Both the position numbers and the translations under genes were made by a program. From Isoetes taiwanensis (taxonomy: Eukaryota; Streptophyta; Lycopodiopsida; Isoetales; Isoetaceae), in NCBI GenBank assembly GCA_021234155.1, contig JAJEKV010000008.1, positions 12,559,279 to 12,623,278 of the forward strand: a stretch of DNA of 64,000 nt, written 5' to 3'. Positions within the stretch are counted from its first letter, which is position 1, and each line of letters opens with the position of its first letter. Below the pieces are notes generated by a model that was given only the letters and a program-made list of their open reading frames with translations, was not told where the DNA came from and searched no databases. This document shows positions 12,210 to 25,102 of this stretch, one piece after another.

Positions 12210-13791
12210 TGTGACGTTCCACATATTTATACGCATATTTAAGTATAAATACATGACACGTCACTATGAATAATTAATGGCACATTAATTATTCATAAGC
12301 TAAGGTTAGCTATGTTAATAATTAAATTATAAAGGTGGAATCCTAACCCAAAACCCTAATTCGAATTTAGGGCTTATCCTAATATTAAAAAGGGCTAAAA
12401 TACCAAATTAGTTAATTAGTGACATGCCACTTGGCCCAAATCGATTGGGCAAGGTGGTTTCCATTTTGGACATCCAAATTAGGGCTTTTGTGCCCCAATT
12501 CGAATTAGGAGCAATTGGAGATGGAGGAGGAGGAGCAAGCCAGCCTGTGCACCCTTCGCCAGACGAGATGGAGCCATCCCAAGCCCGATTCGACGGTTAG
12601 TCTGTATCTTAGTTGTGTTATCTGTAGGGTAGCACCCCTGTTGGGCACTTGTTGTGTGTATTTCTTCTGTTTCTCTGTGTTCTCTATGCTTTACCTCTAG
12701 GAACTAACCCTTGATTGCAAAGGTGAGTTCTCCTTATCTCTGATTCTGTACTTGCTCTTAAATGATGGATTGATAGTTCTTTGCATAGTATTACTCTTGA
12801 AATGGGGGATTACGGGGGTAGAGACCTCTGAGCCCATGAATTGTAGTATGCTCCTAGGTAGATCCCTGTATTTCCCATTATATGCGGCCTGTGCACAAGA
12901 GACCACCGAGTCGTGGATGCTATGGAATTGCTTAGCACCAGATAAGGGACGCAGTGGTGAAGTGGGGGTGGGGTCTTGCACTAACATAAAAGGCTCCCCG
13001 AGACTCCTACATGGGCTAGGCCCGATAGCCGGCCACGTGAGGGCCCAGTATGGGTCCGACACTCCCCACGGGTGCGCAGGTGTGACCGGTGATGGGGCAC
13101 CCCGTGCTTTGAGTAGATTTAGGGTGAGTAAGTCAGGCACGGATACTCTGGGTGGCTGATGCGCACGTGATTCTCTAGCTCACCCATGGAACCACTTTGG
13201 ATCCCCGAAGGGGACGCTCCCCACCGCCTCATCTGGACGGGGCTTCATGAACCCTCGAGTAGGCTCGGAAGGGTGATACCTTGAGTCAAGCGTCTCAGGA
13301 AGGCTATAGTGATGCCATAGCATGATTGGACTCATCCGCAAAGTGTGCACTCGGGAGGGCGGATGGAGTGGACAACCCTAGCCGATGTTCTATGCCCGCC
13401 AATGCCATGCCAAGATTCGGGTCCGCTAATCTCTTGAGACCTAGCCGCCACCGATCCTCACCGGAGTCTCGAGCCGGTAGAATCCGGGGTTTGGGGTGTG
13501 TTTTCCTTAGGATTAGATGCATATTCTTTTGCCGTTAGTACTTGATGGATGTGCCACCCTTCGTGGTGGTTATTTATATATGATTTATGCTGTGTGCTAA
13601 CATGTATTCACGCCCAGCGACATAGGAGCCCCATTGAAGGCGTAATGAATGACCCTCTCAGGTCCTTCACTCGAGCATCTTCCTATAGATGGCCCGAAGT
13701 TAGGCGGAGGGCCCCCGCCGTGGTGAGTTGGTCGCCATGGGAGGGGAAGTCCCAGATGTATACGCCCGAGCCAGATATATTGGGAGCCACA
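12210..13791 (+). mobile_element. LTR, family A, copy 2 (likely a 3' LTR)
   Basis: It starts TGTGACGTTCC directly after a purine-rich tract. It shares the family-A landmark order: GGGGGTAGAGACCT (near 12808), GGGCGGATGGAGTGG followed by ACAACCCTAGCC (13358-13386), CACCCTTCGTGGTGG (near 13555) and GGAGGGCCC (near 13706). It ends near GGAGCCACA (13791). Open frames inside it (for example 12697-13159 on both strands) have no family resemblance and are best read as chance frames in GC-rich LTR sequence. Confidence 0.72.
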
Positions 13792-16700
13792 AGTCCCATC
13801 CAAGTTAGTGGCAACCTCGCTCTCTGCTTGGTATGGCGTTCTATCCTCTATCCACAACTTAAAACAACTTACATTGGTCATGTGGTGTTGCTGCCATTTC
13901 TAGATCAGTCACATCCATCATGCCATCCATAATCACTTAAATAAAAAACTAAAACTTCTACAACTTCTATCAATGCCTTCAAATATTGAATAACTTAAAT
14001 ATTAGACTTTGTAAATTGCAAAGCAAAATAACGACCATTGTATCTTCATCTTCTATCTTGGACTTTCAAAAACTTGGTTGAATAATAATTGTTAATCCTA
14101 TATACTTGGTCCTAAAAAAAAAACATCTTTATATGTAATATGGATTTGAACTCGAGATTAGCCACACAGCTTATCCAACGAACCATTACTAAGATATTGA
14201 AATTCATTGTTTTCATTCTTTGTTATCTTTTAAAATTGTCTTGATTTCCTTCCCTTTCAACGCACCTTCCCGGAAATGTTTATCACCATAAAATTTCGCC
14301 TCCTCACAACTCGTTTTTAAAAGCAAAAAAGCCGCCGATGTGTGCCGTTGTTTCCGCCGCCTCTGTTTAGAGAAGCAGCCTATAGCTTCATCCATCGGCT
14401 TCATCCAATCAGATCTTGCATCCGCTTCAATCGGTAAGAATCGAGTTTGTGAGAATCTAAGTTTGTGAGAATCGCGCAGATGAGCCCAAGAATCTGAATT
14501 TGTGAGTAATCGCGATGAGCCCAAGAATCGCAGCACAGAGCCCAAGAATTAGGCAAATTTGATGGTGATAAATATTTCAACTCCGCTTTGGATCATCTTC
14601 ATAGCCGTGAGCTTCATCTTATGTTCTTTCTTTTGCTCGTAACACTCGCCATTTTCAAAGATCGCCCAAGAATCGGGCGCATGAGCCCAAGAATCGGCAA
14701 ATTTGATGGCGATAAACATTTTCGTCGGTGAATTTGTAGGGAGTAGGGAAATTCGGCCGACGACGGCGAAGTCCATTCGCGGGCCGACGCCAGCCGTGGA
14801 TCCGGTGACGCCGCCAGGAAATTTCGTGCTGAAATTTCCTGAAATTCCCACACAAAATACACCTTCCAAAAAGTTTTCCACCTCTGCGCCGAATCGGGCC
14901 GTTAGGGTATGGCGGGAAGCAAAGATGCAAGGAACAGAGAAAAACACCGGCTGCTTTTGCGTGTATCGGACTCGCTTCAGCCGGTTGTAGAGTACATGCT
15001 ATAGATCAGTAAAGAAAAAGAGAGATCTGCAGAGAATGGTAGCACAAGGAAATGATGTTTATAGATTCCTAGCTCAAAAGCACAGTCAGCAGAAGCCCTT
15101 GAGCCGGATTCTAGCCTATTTGGCCATAATAGAGCAATAGCTGAGAGCAGAGGTGGTTCAAAGATTCCGCAAAGGTTTAACGCTGGGCAACGTTGATGCG
15201 GCAATGGCAAATGGCTAGGGCAGCCTTTAGGGCTTCGATTCTTCTTTGTCTTCCATAGTTATGGCTTAGAGCATCAACAACAAATGGAACAGATAGTAGA
15301 AATGTCTACAGAAGTTTTGAGATGCCATAGGTAAGGTTATGGCAGCAAGGATCATAGCAAAAATTTCTTTTGCACGTAAATATTGGATATCTTGTGATCA
15401 AGGCGCCTTTTTGAAATAATAAGATGTGGATTGGCAAATATCTTCTTTATTCAAAACTAAGCCTTTCATACAAAGCTTTTTATTCGTCCAAAATTGTCTT
15501 TCCAAAGGCTTCTAAACGCAGAAATAAGCTACACCCCGCCCCCGTGGACTATAAAAAAATACCTTCCTTCCTTCCTTCCTCCCCGCCCCGACTTTCAGAC
15601 AAGCAAACTTGCTGGCCGTGCAAGAAAGAACAGAAGCCAATCTTTCGCCGTGCAAGAAAGAACGTAAGCCAATCCATCCGAATTCTTTTAAATTTTCTGA
15701 AATGCTAATTTTGTAACAAAAAGGTGGATCCATAACTTTTGATAATGCTGCAACAGAAACTTTGACTTTAAAAGAAGAAATGACAGTAAGTTTTGCTTTG
15801 ACAAACCTGCGATACACCACCATTCCTTGAACACATTTTTCACTTCAAATGATATTCTAAAGATGCACATTGCATCATAACTTGGTAAATGACCAACCGC
15901 CTTGATCTAAACACATGAGATTATGCTAGCAAAGTGTTGCTTTCGAATGCCCCCAAAACATGTTAGCTTCACAACGAAACTAAACCAAACTCAACACCAA
16001 AGAACCAAAGCAAATCTCAAGGTATATGAGATAGGCTAAGCCTCACTCTACTGGCATTATACATCACCAACATAATCATACCGTCATAATTATTTTGCAC
16101 CAATGCACAAACTTCATTTGAGATTAGAGAAATTGAGATAACACATAAGAGAATCACATAATCTTATGCAAAATATCATACTTCAACATAATAATATTCA
16201 ACTGATCAAGAAACATACTCATAACTTCAAGAACTTTGGCCGATGTCATCTTCCAAAATTAGGACTTCCTTTACACCTAATTTTGGCTCTCTTAAAGAGA
16301 ACTTCACTTGATTCTAGCCACTCGATCTAGGCAAATCTCAACCTTAGATCTAAATTCTAACTACCATAAGTTCATTAGATCATGCCAACTCATCATCAAA
16401 TCTAGGCCATGCAAACTTCTTTGCAACTACCATGCTCCTCTAGATTCACGACACCTCATCAAAATATCAACCATTGAAAATATTTCCATAAGGACTTTAA
16501 TACTCCTTCAAGTCCATAAGTTCCACTTCAATACAACATAAATATCCCTCCTCATGCTTTCCCACAATATTTGCACATTTTTTAAATTTTCTCCACATTA
16601 CACCCATATAATTCTTCATTTATGTATACACTTCACAGATTTATGCACATTATACAAAAATAGTCAAGATAAAACACACAACAATGTTGTGTTCCTTATA

Positions 16701-16980
16701 TAGGAAAAGTGGTTCCAGGGAAGCATCCGCCTATAAGAAAACATTATGAATTCCTATGTGCTCTTTGTATAATCTATCTAGACATGCTAAATTCTTGGAT
16801 TTCAGAGTTGTGTGTCATGGATGCATTATGTTAGCATATACTTGTTGAATACTTGACATGGTAGTACATGAATGTGATTTGTTCTCTATGATATCGTAGT
16901 AGTTTTGGCATTGTTCTATGTTGTCTTTGGTATATATGCATGGTAAATGCATGTGATATATGACTCTAGATTCTTGGATC
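13792..16980. other. Gene-less stretch with short-repeat cluster and microsatellite
   Basis: No gene was recognised. A GC-richer part at 14400-14720 contains repeated GAGCCCAAGAATC words. Two longer matches (about 14540-14577 and 14683-14720) share GGCAAATTTGATGG and GATAAA. A CCTT microsatellite lies at about 15563-15586. The rest is AT-rich and shows nothing I can name. Confidence 0.5.
14110..14212 (-). repeat. Possible tRNA-derived (SINE-like) fragment
   Basis: On the minus strand, AGTAATGGTTCGTTGGATAA is followed by GAGTTCAAATCC, resembling a tRNA D-arm/A box and T-arm/B box. A run of T follows some 20 bases later, as at Pol III terminators. The anticodon arm cannot be folded convincingly, so this is not a functional tRNA gene. 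Confidence 0.25.
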
Positions 16981-17250
16981 ATGATGATAAATATGATATA
17001 AAATCTGACATGTGGGGACATGTGCTAGTATTGGTTGATATATGAGTGCATATCCTCTGGGGCCAGAGTCCATTTGTGGTGGCTTGGACTTGCGGTTGTT
17101 CTTGTTCTTCACATCAAGCATTGTCAACACCGAGGGTACTTCATCGCTACATGGCTTGAAGTGGTCCCCTAGCACCGGACACATGCTAGAAGGGTATCTA
17201 CACATGGGGCTTACCTCGCCAGATTTGCTCCAGTGGCCCGATCACCGGGT

Positions 17251-18806
17251 GGCCTTCATAGAATCGAGTAGGCAATCGCATGCTTATAGATTTCATGATT
17301 ATTTTATATTTTCTCGTGTTCTCGTGATTCTCTTGGTTCTCTTGATTATTATACTGCTATGATATGGCATATATTTTTAATAACTATTCTATCCATACCG
17401 TAAGCAACATATTTATCCTCCTAAGATAGGCAAAGACTAAAGAAATGGATTTTATCGCCTCATGTTACATTGTCTCATTCTACTATTAAGGAAAAAAAAA
17501 TCGAGAGGCAAATGCAAAGATCGATGCAAGATCCTTACTAACTTATATACTTGAACTAAATCGAGTTAAGAGTTTTTGATACATATGTTTGTGGATGTCT
17601 CAATATGCTCCCACAACAGTTAATATGGAACCTCCTATCAAAAGCAAACATGCAACCTAATGCATAAAATCACTCAACATAAGGCCTTCAAGAAAAGTTT
17701 AAAATATAGAGAAGCTACATACCTTCGATTGCATTTACCGATGATGATTGATTCTATCAGGGCTTCTCTGCAAAGTTGACTCTAGTAAAGAAACTCTCCA
17801 TCTAGCAATTCGCTTTTTGAAAAAATGGGTCATTTTTGCTCTGACATTTGCTAGCGCGACGGTACATAATATATCAACAAAAAAACTGGTCATTTCTAGG
17901 CATAAAAAACATACCTTGATCGTTTTGCTACACACACAAAATCAAAATTTAACAGACGCCCAGATGGCCTTCATAGAACTGAATAGGCATTGCATGTTAT
18001 GGATTTCATGATGATTTTATATTTTCTCATGTTGTCGTGGTTCTCTTGGTTATTGTAAGGTTATGACATGTGCGTTTACAACTTATTTTTATGACTTGAT
18101 GATGTTCTGGTTCTTATTATCATTGTTCATGTTATGTGCTAGCATTGCATTGTTGGCTTCTAGTATAGCGGGGTTCTCAAAGTCTAAGAATTAGTCTTCT
18201 GATTGCTACATCATATGTTTTTTAATAACTATTCTGTCCATATTCGGAAGCAACATATTTATCCTCCTCAGATGGGCAGCAATAAAAGAAATAGAACTTA
18301 TTGCCTCGTGTTACATGCTCCCATTCTACTATCAAAGAAAAAAAGTACTGAGGCAGATGCAAAGATCAGATGCAAGATCCTTACTAACTTGTATACTTGA
18401 ACTAAATCAGCTAAGAGTTCTTAAATATATTTGTGGATGTCTCAATTTGCTCCCACAACAGTTAATATGGAACCTCTTGTCAAAAGCAAGCATGCAACCT
18501 AATGCATAAAAACCCTCAATATAAGGCCTTCAAGAAAAGGATAAAATATAGAGAAGCTGCATGCCTTCGATTGTATTCTGGCTGCGTTGATGATGATTGA
18601 TTCTATCAGGGCTTCTTTGCAAAGTTGAGTCTAGTAAAGAAACTCTCCATCTAGCAATTCCCTTTCCGCAAAAATGGGCCATTTTCGCCTCGACATTTCC
18701 TAGCACGAAGATAGATAATATATCAACGAAGAATTGGTCATTTCTAGGCATAAAAACATAGCTTGATCATTTTGCAACGCACGCAAAATCACAATCTAAC
18801 AGAAGA
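17251..18806. repeat. Tandem duplication, 715-bp spacing (two copies)
   Basis: Copy 1 (17251-17957) and copy 2 (17966-18806) both start GGCCTTCATAGAA. They share TTTTTAATAACTATTCT, AAGCAACATATTTATCCTCC, CTCCCACAACAGTTAATATG, GATTCTATCAGGGCTTCT and CATTTCTAGGCATAAAAA in the same order. Copy 2 carries about 130 extra bases near its start. Both are AT-rich with no open frame of note. A related inverted segment lies at 40264-40615. Confidence 0.88.
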
Positions 18807-20790
18807 AAAACTTATGGTTCTTCACCTCATACTGTAAGAATTATTGCTAGGAAGGAAGGAAGGAAGGAAGGTTCTTTTATCGTCATGAGGCCAATCGGCC
18901 TATGGGACCCAAATTACACGGTGTAAAAGAAGCCCGCTTGCTACCCGGATTAAAACCCCCTTAGGAGGGAAAACCGTCATAAAGAACAAGCACCGGGCAG
19001 AACAGTACAAATATACATATACACATGAATTCCCAATAGGAAAGCATGAAGAATGGATTTTCAATGAACCCTATGCCGAGCTCTTGGCATGCATGCCACT
19101 ATGATGCAGCCGAAGGAAAAAAAAGTATGACCCGAGCACCGCGATCGGATAAGCCATGTCCATACTAAGCCAAAAAAAAATGTAGAAATTATACGAATCA
19201 AAAACATCCCCATTTTTAAAAGTCGGAAATATTTGATGGATCCAAAACATTTAAAATCTTAGGAAATCTTAGGTTAGATATATAACTAACAATTTAGAAG
19301 CTTAAACCCTTCTTGCCGGGCCATGCATTCTTGATCATCAATATTGTTCGATGATAGCTAACTTGCAGACATATTTCAAAAACTACTTGCAAGGCAGAGA
19401 TTTAAACCTATGGACGTTTTGGGAATCCATATTCTGAGCTCAAAGAAGAGAAAGCATAAGTGCATCCATGTATTTTGCTTCACAGGATTGCTTACAATTC
19501 AATTTCCATAAGGGCATTAAAGATTAGAACCGGTTAGAATTCACTTTAATAGGGGTTCTAAAGGTCAGGAGCATGAAACTGTTAGTAGGCAACTGCCAGA
19601 TCATTGTACCATGATAAGTTGTAGCTATAATGTGCTATAATGCAGACTTCAAAAATGCCTATGACTAAATCTAAGATCTCTTGCAACTTTTCACTTTGAG
19701 CCTTACAAATTGCCAAATGCTTCGTTCATTGGGTCAAATTCTGTTGCCTTGTGATCAGATCACATCTATTTGAACATGCTCAAACATGATATGTCTAGGG
19801 ATTATGTCTTAGGGCTTGAGGTTAAAGAATGACAGGATGTTTAATCAGTCCCAAATATAATAACTCCACTTATTTCTGATCTGAGACATTATGAAATGTC
19901 AGCCCTGATTACGATCTTTGACCAGATGTTTGCTTGAAAAGTACTTCTCTTATGCATGTAAGTCACCTAGCGTCACAGAGCCAAAGGCAATGCAAATGTA
20001 GGCTGTTAAATAAGGCCTTTCATCAGGGTTGCCATTGTTTACCTTGGAACAAGTAATCGTGGTTTTGCATATAAGCAAATTTCTGGTTATTCTTGTGTCT
20101 TGTGCCTTCACATAGATACGGTGGTTGCATGTTGATGCATGATCAACAGTTATATAAAAGCTTGCAATCAATCTCATCCCATCCAAAGAACTTCGATTTG
20201 AAATAAGAATTTCCACCTTTGAAGTGAACAATCTAAATGATTCTTGACGGCAAGAATGTGGCGTTTGGCCAAACCTCCTAATTAAGAGGTGATTATTGTG
20301 GAAGGTGGAGATGATATCTCGAAGAAGCAAAGGGGTTCCTATCCAATGAAGCATGCATTGACTTATGATTCAAATTAATCTTGTAGCATTGTCATGCATG
20401 TGTCTCTCTGTGTGAATAATAGTTGCAAGATATGAATTAATGAAATTGTACTGTTAGAAAATTAATAGTACTGAATCATACGCACACAGATAGCAGATCT
20501 CAAGCAAACACACCCTCTAGGGGCTGGTGGGACACCCTTCGTGCACAAAGACCTTGTTCTTTTCATGTCATCATGCTTTTTGCAGATGGCTATATTGGCA
20601 ACAAAAGGTTATAGTCGCAAAACATAGATCGCACCCTTGTGTTGCATCATCTAAGATACTCAAGATGCAAAGCATGATGGCTATCATCCCTTTTTATTTT
20701 GATTAGTGCTTTTTTTTTTTTTTTTATTTATTTTTTTGACAACAGTGGATTCTCGCAAAGATAGCAAAGGACGGAGCACCCAAACTTATT
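18807..20790. other. Gene-less AT-rich stretch
   Basis: A GGAA microsatellite lies at about 18850-18872, followed by a GC-richer patch at 18885-18970 that I cannot assign. The minus-strand frame 20354-19950 (134 codons) has no recognisable family. A long T run lies at about 20708-20735. Nothing else is supportable. Confidence 0.4.
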
Positions 20791-20799
20791 TTACATTTT

Positions 20800-21015
20800 T
20801 TGGGTTGCCCCTATTCGTTCATGTGGGTTTGTGGCATATTCCATGTATATGCCAGTATATACCTAAAATATGCCAATAACTACTCCAAATCTATTATTTG
20901 ATGTAAACTGGCGGTGGCATCTATTGCTGGACAACCATTCTCTAGTTAACTGGAGAGGCCTCCAACTTTGAATGCGCCACTTTTGTAGAGCTTATTTCTA
21001 AGCCACTTTTGTAGA
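20800..21015 (+). repeat. Dispersed repeat C, copy 1
   Basis: This copy shares with 27165-27385 the words TTGGGTTGCCCCTA, TTCATGTGGGTTTGTGGCAT, CCATGTATATGCCAGTA, GGAGAGGCCTC, GAATGCGCCA and TTTTGTAGAGC in the same order and orientation. No coding signal or terminal structure was resolved, and the family is unknown. Confidence 0.75.
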
Positions 21016-22138
21016 GCTTTTTGCACCTACCTTAAGCCACCTCAAGTAGCAAAGGGGCACCATCGCCCTAGATTGTGACCAGATAGAAGGACGGGTGTTC
21101 CACCAAGACCCTAAATAGGTGCAAGTAATCGCTCACTCGGCCGCGGACTGTTGTTTTTAATTGCATACAATGCCTTCCAGCTCGCTATCACTCGTGACCG
21201 GATGGAACTGTCCCAATATATTGTAGGAAAACTCCACTCCCAAATACTTGTACAGGAAGTTGGAACAACCTGCCAAGCCAGCTGCAAATAGAGTGGTAGG
21301 TGGTCCACATTTTCCCCCTGCTAACTGAGGATGGAGACTTGGTTGACGTGAAGATGATTTGAGGACCACCTTAGTCTGAGCCAAGTTGACGTGCATGTCA
21401 GATGCCATGCAGATTGTGTCCAGAGCATCAAGATGGCACCAATGTTGTTAAGTACGTCAAAATCCGTATGTTTAAAAAACGTTTTTTAGGATTTTTTGAA
21501 GATTTTAAAAATCTTTAAAAATCCTTAAAAATCCTTAGCCTGTGATTTTTTTAATCCAAATATATGATATTCTTGAACTTATTTATCTTTATATATAAAA
21601 TTCTTAGAATTCTTAACGTCTATAATAATGTTTTTCTGAACTTTCTTAGGAGTTACATTGCAAAACAGCTATGATATCTTTGTACTTGAACTTCATAGTT
21701 TCTAATAGCAGCATAAGCTTCTGATTTACTTGTTGACATGCTACGTCTTATAACTTGTAGCAAAAAATGCAGATTCTAACAAAGTAGTAAATATGTCCAA
21801 TAAAAGCAAAAGGTAAAGAATGTTCAATTTTATTTTTGGCCACACCATATCATAAAAATCCTTTAAAGAACAAAGGAGGATTTTATAGAAGTATTTTTTA
21901 AAAAATAAAAACAGTTTTTTAACAACATTGGATGGCACCCGCATGTCCTTCAAGTGTAAGTTAGAGATCCACTACATCGCGATGTACTAGTTGTCCGGGT
22001 AATCCGGTGCAAAAATTGAGATCCGTGAATGAAGGTGTTACATTACCTCTAGTTGTTCATCGTTAACTAGGGCGTCCGGAAGAAGGGCTGAGATTCACAA
22101 GTGAGGATAATGGCTCACTAAAAGAGGCCATTATGATG

Positions 22139-23716
22139 TTAGATGTGACGTTCCCCAAAATATAACGACATAAGCACGTATATTTTACGGTACCACGCCA
22201 CCATACAATTCTACATCAATAGACTTGTATACGACCAATGTGGGGGAAATGACTAAGTTATCCATAACTTAACCAACCTAAAGTAAGAAGCCATTTCCAC
22301 ATGGCCTCACCTTACAGGCATACCGCCACATAGACGCACATATATAGGAGCCAAGTGGCATTCATGTAAACCCTAACATATAAAAGGCTAAACCCTAAAC
22401 TCTAGCCACTTTTGGCTCCACCAACCTCAGACCCACCAGTCGATCAAAGCTCCGACTCGAAGACCATCTTCGACAGCCGGGGTAGCAGAGGAGGATCATC
22501 TTCTCCAACCACTTGCCAGAGATGGAGAAGCAGGGAATTAGCGGTACTAGCGCGTCAGGGGCAGGTATTTCGAATAGATTCCAGTATTGCAGTAGAGTCA
22601 TTCTAGAACCTATTGTTTTGAACATGAACCCTAATCAATGAACCCTAACTATAAGTTAGATGTATGTGATTAGGATTAGTTGTTATTCTCTTTTATTATC
22701 AAGATTATGTTGATATGATGTTGGTTGATCTCATATTTCCACCTCTTGTGTATTGGGAAGGGGGGTAGAGATCTAGTAGCCACTAGTAGATGATGCTCCT
22801 AGTTTAGACCCACTAGTTCCCATTATTATGCTGCCCGCGCGTAGAGCCCACCGGAGGCTATGGAGGATTGAGCACCACACAACGAGGTCGTTGGCAAAGT
22901 GGAGGGAGGACCTGGCCGAGCGCCGGGCCGGGGTCCCATAGCCGGCTAGGCTCATAGTTGGTCACTGTGGTGGGGCATGGGTCCGACACTGGGTCAATGG
23001 TGTCGCTGGTGACTCTCAAGAGTTGCAAGTGTCGGCTTGGCTCTTGTTTTGGGAGTTCGGTCGGGTGCCGGACGTGTGTTGCCACGATCCTCTAGCTGCC
23101 CATGGAGCCACCGCGACTGAGGGGGGAGATGCAACCCTTCCTACCTCATCGGATGGGGAGATGCACCCCGGAGTAGTCTCGTTGGGTGATACCATGGGAT
23201 TACGTCTCCCGCGGGTTCTGATCATGTCGAGCCCGATGATTTAGCCCTATCCGCAAAGTATGCACGTGAGGGGCGGATGGAGTGGTCAACCCTAGCCATT
23301 GTCTATTGCCAGCCCAAGTCACCGCCATAACTCTCGATGCGTTTATCCGAAGCCCCCGTAATTTGCCGACCCAGCTTGGGTCCGAGCCTTGGGTAGGAGC
23401 CTCTATTTGACGTATTTGATGCATTCATTGTATTGTTGTATTCGATGATATGGATAGATGGATTATCACTACCCTTCGAGGTAGTTTGTTGTTATTGTTG
23501 CTAGTGCTTATGTTGTATATTTTGCTTCACGATATATAGGGACCCCCATAGAGGGCGGGACCGAATGACATCTCTGCGGTCCTCTACTCGATCGTCGGAT
23601 CCCAGACGCAGAAGTTAGACAGAGGGCCCATACGAGGGGTCCCGGATGGGATGGGGAAGGTTCTTAGATGTATATGGCGGTCAGTCGTGATATAGCACAA
23701 GGAGCGTTACATTAGA
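22139..23716 (+). mobile_element. Solo LTR, family A, copy 3, with TTAGA target duplication
   Basis: The LTR itself is 22144-23711 (1568 bp). It begins TGTGACGTTCC and ends CGTTACA. The 5-base sequence TTAGA lies immediately before it (22139-22143) and immediately after it (23712-23716), as expected for integration of an LTR retrotransposon. No interior is attached on either side, so this is a solo LTR left by LTR-LTR recombination. It carries GGAAGGGGGGTAGAGA near 22758 and GGGCGGATGGAGTGG at 23272-23286. Its retained target duplication makes it the best-defined copy for setting the family's ends. Confidence 0.88.
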
Positions 23717-23837
23717 AATACTAAGAGGTCCGACATAATCGTCAGAATAGTCGAAAGCACCACTAGCATAAGATTTTCTGAGAATGTTCTCAAAAGGATA
23801 CACTTCTATTGGTTCAAAATATATGTACCGATAATTG

Positions 23838-24550
23838 TGTTATTGAGGTGCTCCCAAGGGCATAGCCGAAATCTAGCCCTTGACTGGATGTCCATGAGCA
23901 ATGTGGGTACTTTTAGTCGCGAATTGCCAAAGGCCAGGATTTGATAGGCCATGTTAACCGTGAATCGATCTATGGTGGCGGAAATGCCGATAAGTGGTAA
24001 TAATTGCTAGCGACGGATAATAGATCGCTAGGGGGGCACTAATATTAGGAAATACTAGTGCAGAAGGAGCTTGTCGGGTTTGTAGAGGCAAAAGATCTAT
24101 ATGGGTGCATGTTTAGCATTGTTATATTATTATTAATGGAACTAGTATGGGCACTAGGGGCCAAATGCATTAATATAAAAGAATGCAAGTTAGCTATGGT
24201 TGAAAATGTCTATTAAATGTACACATGGCAGCAAGTGGTTGGTTGGGTTGTAAAACCTGATATAGAACAAGGTCGAAACGAATTCATATCAGACCAAAAG
24301 GGGTCCTACTGCGGAATCATTAGTCGTGTTATAGAGATGGGATTTAAATCGAATCAAGGGCTAGGCTCGCCGGTTTTGACCATAATAGACTGCTAGTAAA
24401 CTCCAGTGGCCGGATTATAAGCTTGGAGAAGGAATTGGATGAACTAACGGAATTGGGTCTGAAGCTAAGAGGAGCCGATTCTGCTGCCAGAATAATTCAT
24501 TTGGATCAAGACTTGGACCTCAAGGTCATTACAGCAACCCGAGGCTGTTG
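23838..24550 (+). repeat. Left LTR of element B (3' end missing)
   Basis: It is collinear with 25103-25817 until about 24550. There the sequence changes to an inverted copy of the LTR tail. Confidence 0.82.
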
Positions 24551-24722
24551 GTGTGGCTCTGATACCACTGTTACGGCAAAAATTTTCCCTTGAGAAAACT
24601 GTATCCGCGTGAGATACGCCGATCAGTTCCACCCACACCTTGGATCCCAGATCCCCCTCACTGATCCGTTACTCAGCAACTGGATTCCACCAATGGTTTC
24701 TTCCTGGCTGAATACCAGTCGG
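24551..24722 (-). repeat. Inverted family-B LTR tail with primer-binding site
   Basis: On the minus strand, 24722-24570 parallels the last part of the right LTR (about 25875-26034), ending TTTTCTCAAGGGAAAATTTT and GCCGTAACA. It is followed by TGGTATCAGAGCC (to about 24556), the classic initiator-tRNA-Met primer-binding site of plant LTR retrotransposons. Its orientation is opposite to the flanking LTRs. Confidence 0.78.
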
Positions 24723-25102
24723 GTGCCCAAACTTACTCCGCGGTATGCTAGACCTTTTAGGATTACTAAAAAGATCGGGGAAACAATGTATGAGTTGAAC
24801 TTACTACAGGAAGTAGGGATCCATCCTGTGTTTCATGTAAGTCAGCTAAAAAGGGCTATACTGGATACCGTTAATGTGGTTAGTCCAAAAAGTATACCAA
24901 TTGTCTTAAACTCCTCTCAGAATGCCGTAACGTCTTTTGGATAAAGAGTTCGCAATCGCTAAATAGAGATATGGCGTAACATCCGTTGCTCAAGGTGACC
25001 GGCCTCCCGAGGATGCCACCTGAAAGACGGAGGAATTTGTGCAGCAGTTCCCTCATCTAAAGGATCAACCTTGAGGGCAAGGTCCAAAAGGAGGGGGAGG
25101 AA
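24723..25102 (+). mobile_element. Ty3/gypsy polyprotein end (integrase C-terminal region) and polypurine tract
   Basis: The plus-strand frame around 24740-24870 reads with YARPFRITKKIGETMYEL and IHPVFHVSQLKRA. This matches the conserved region after the gypsy integrase core (consensus of the type RYxGPFxVxxKIG and IHPVFHVSxLK). It is followed by a decayed tail typical of gypsy polyproteins and by a purine-rich tract (AAAAGGAGGGGGAGGAA) that abuts the right LTR. Only this terminal piece of the pol gene is present. Confidence 0.85.

Noticed and set aside
12697-13159. Overlapping long frames on both strands as a gene pair
   Set aside because: They lie wholly inside LTR copy A2, have no family resemblance, and are explained by GC-rich sequence low in stops.
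14110-14212. Functional tRNA gene on the minus strand
   Set aside because: A- and B-box-like words are present, but no cloverleaf with a plausible anticodon arm could be drawn. At most it is a SINE-like remnant.
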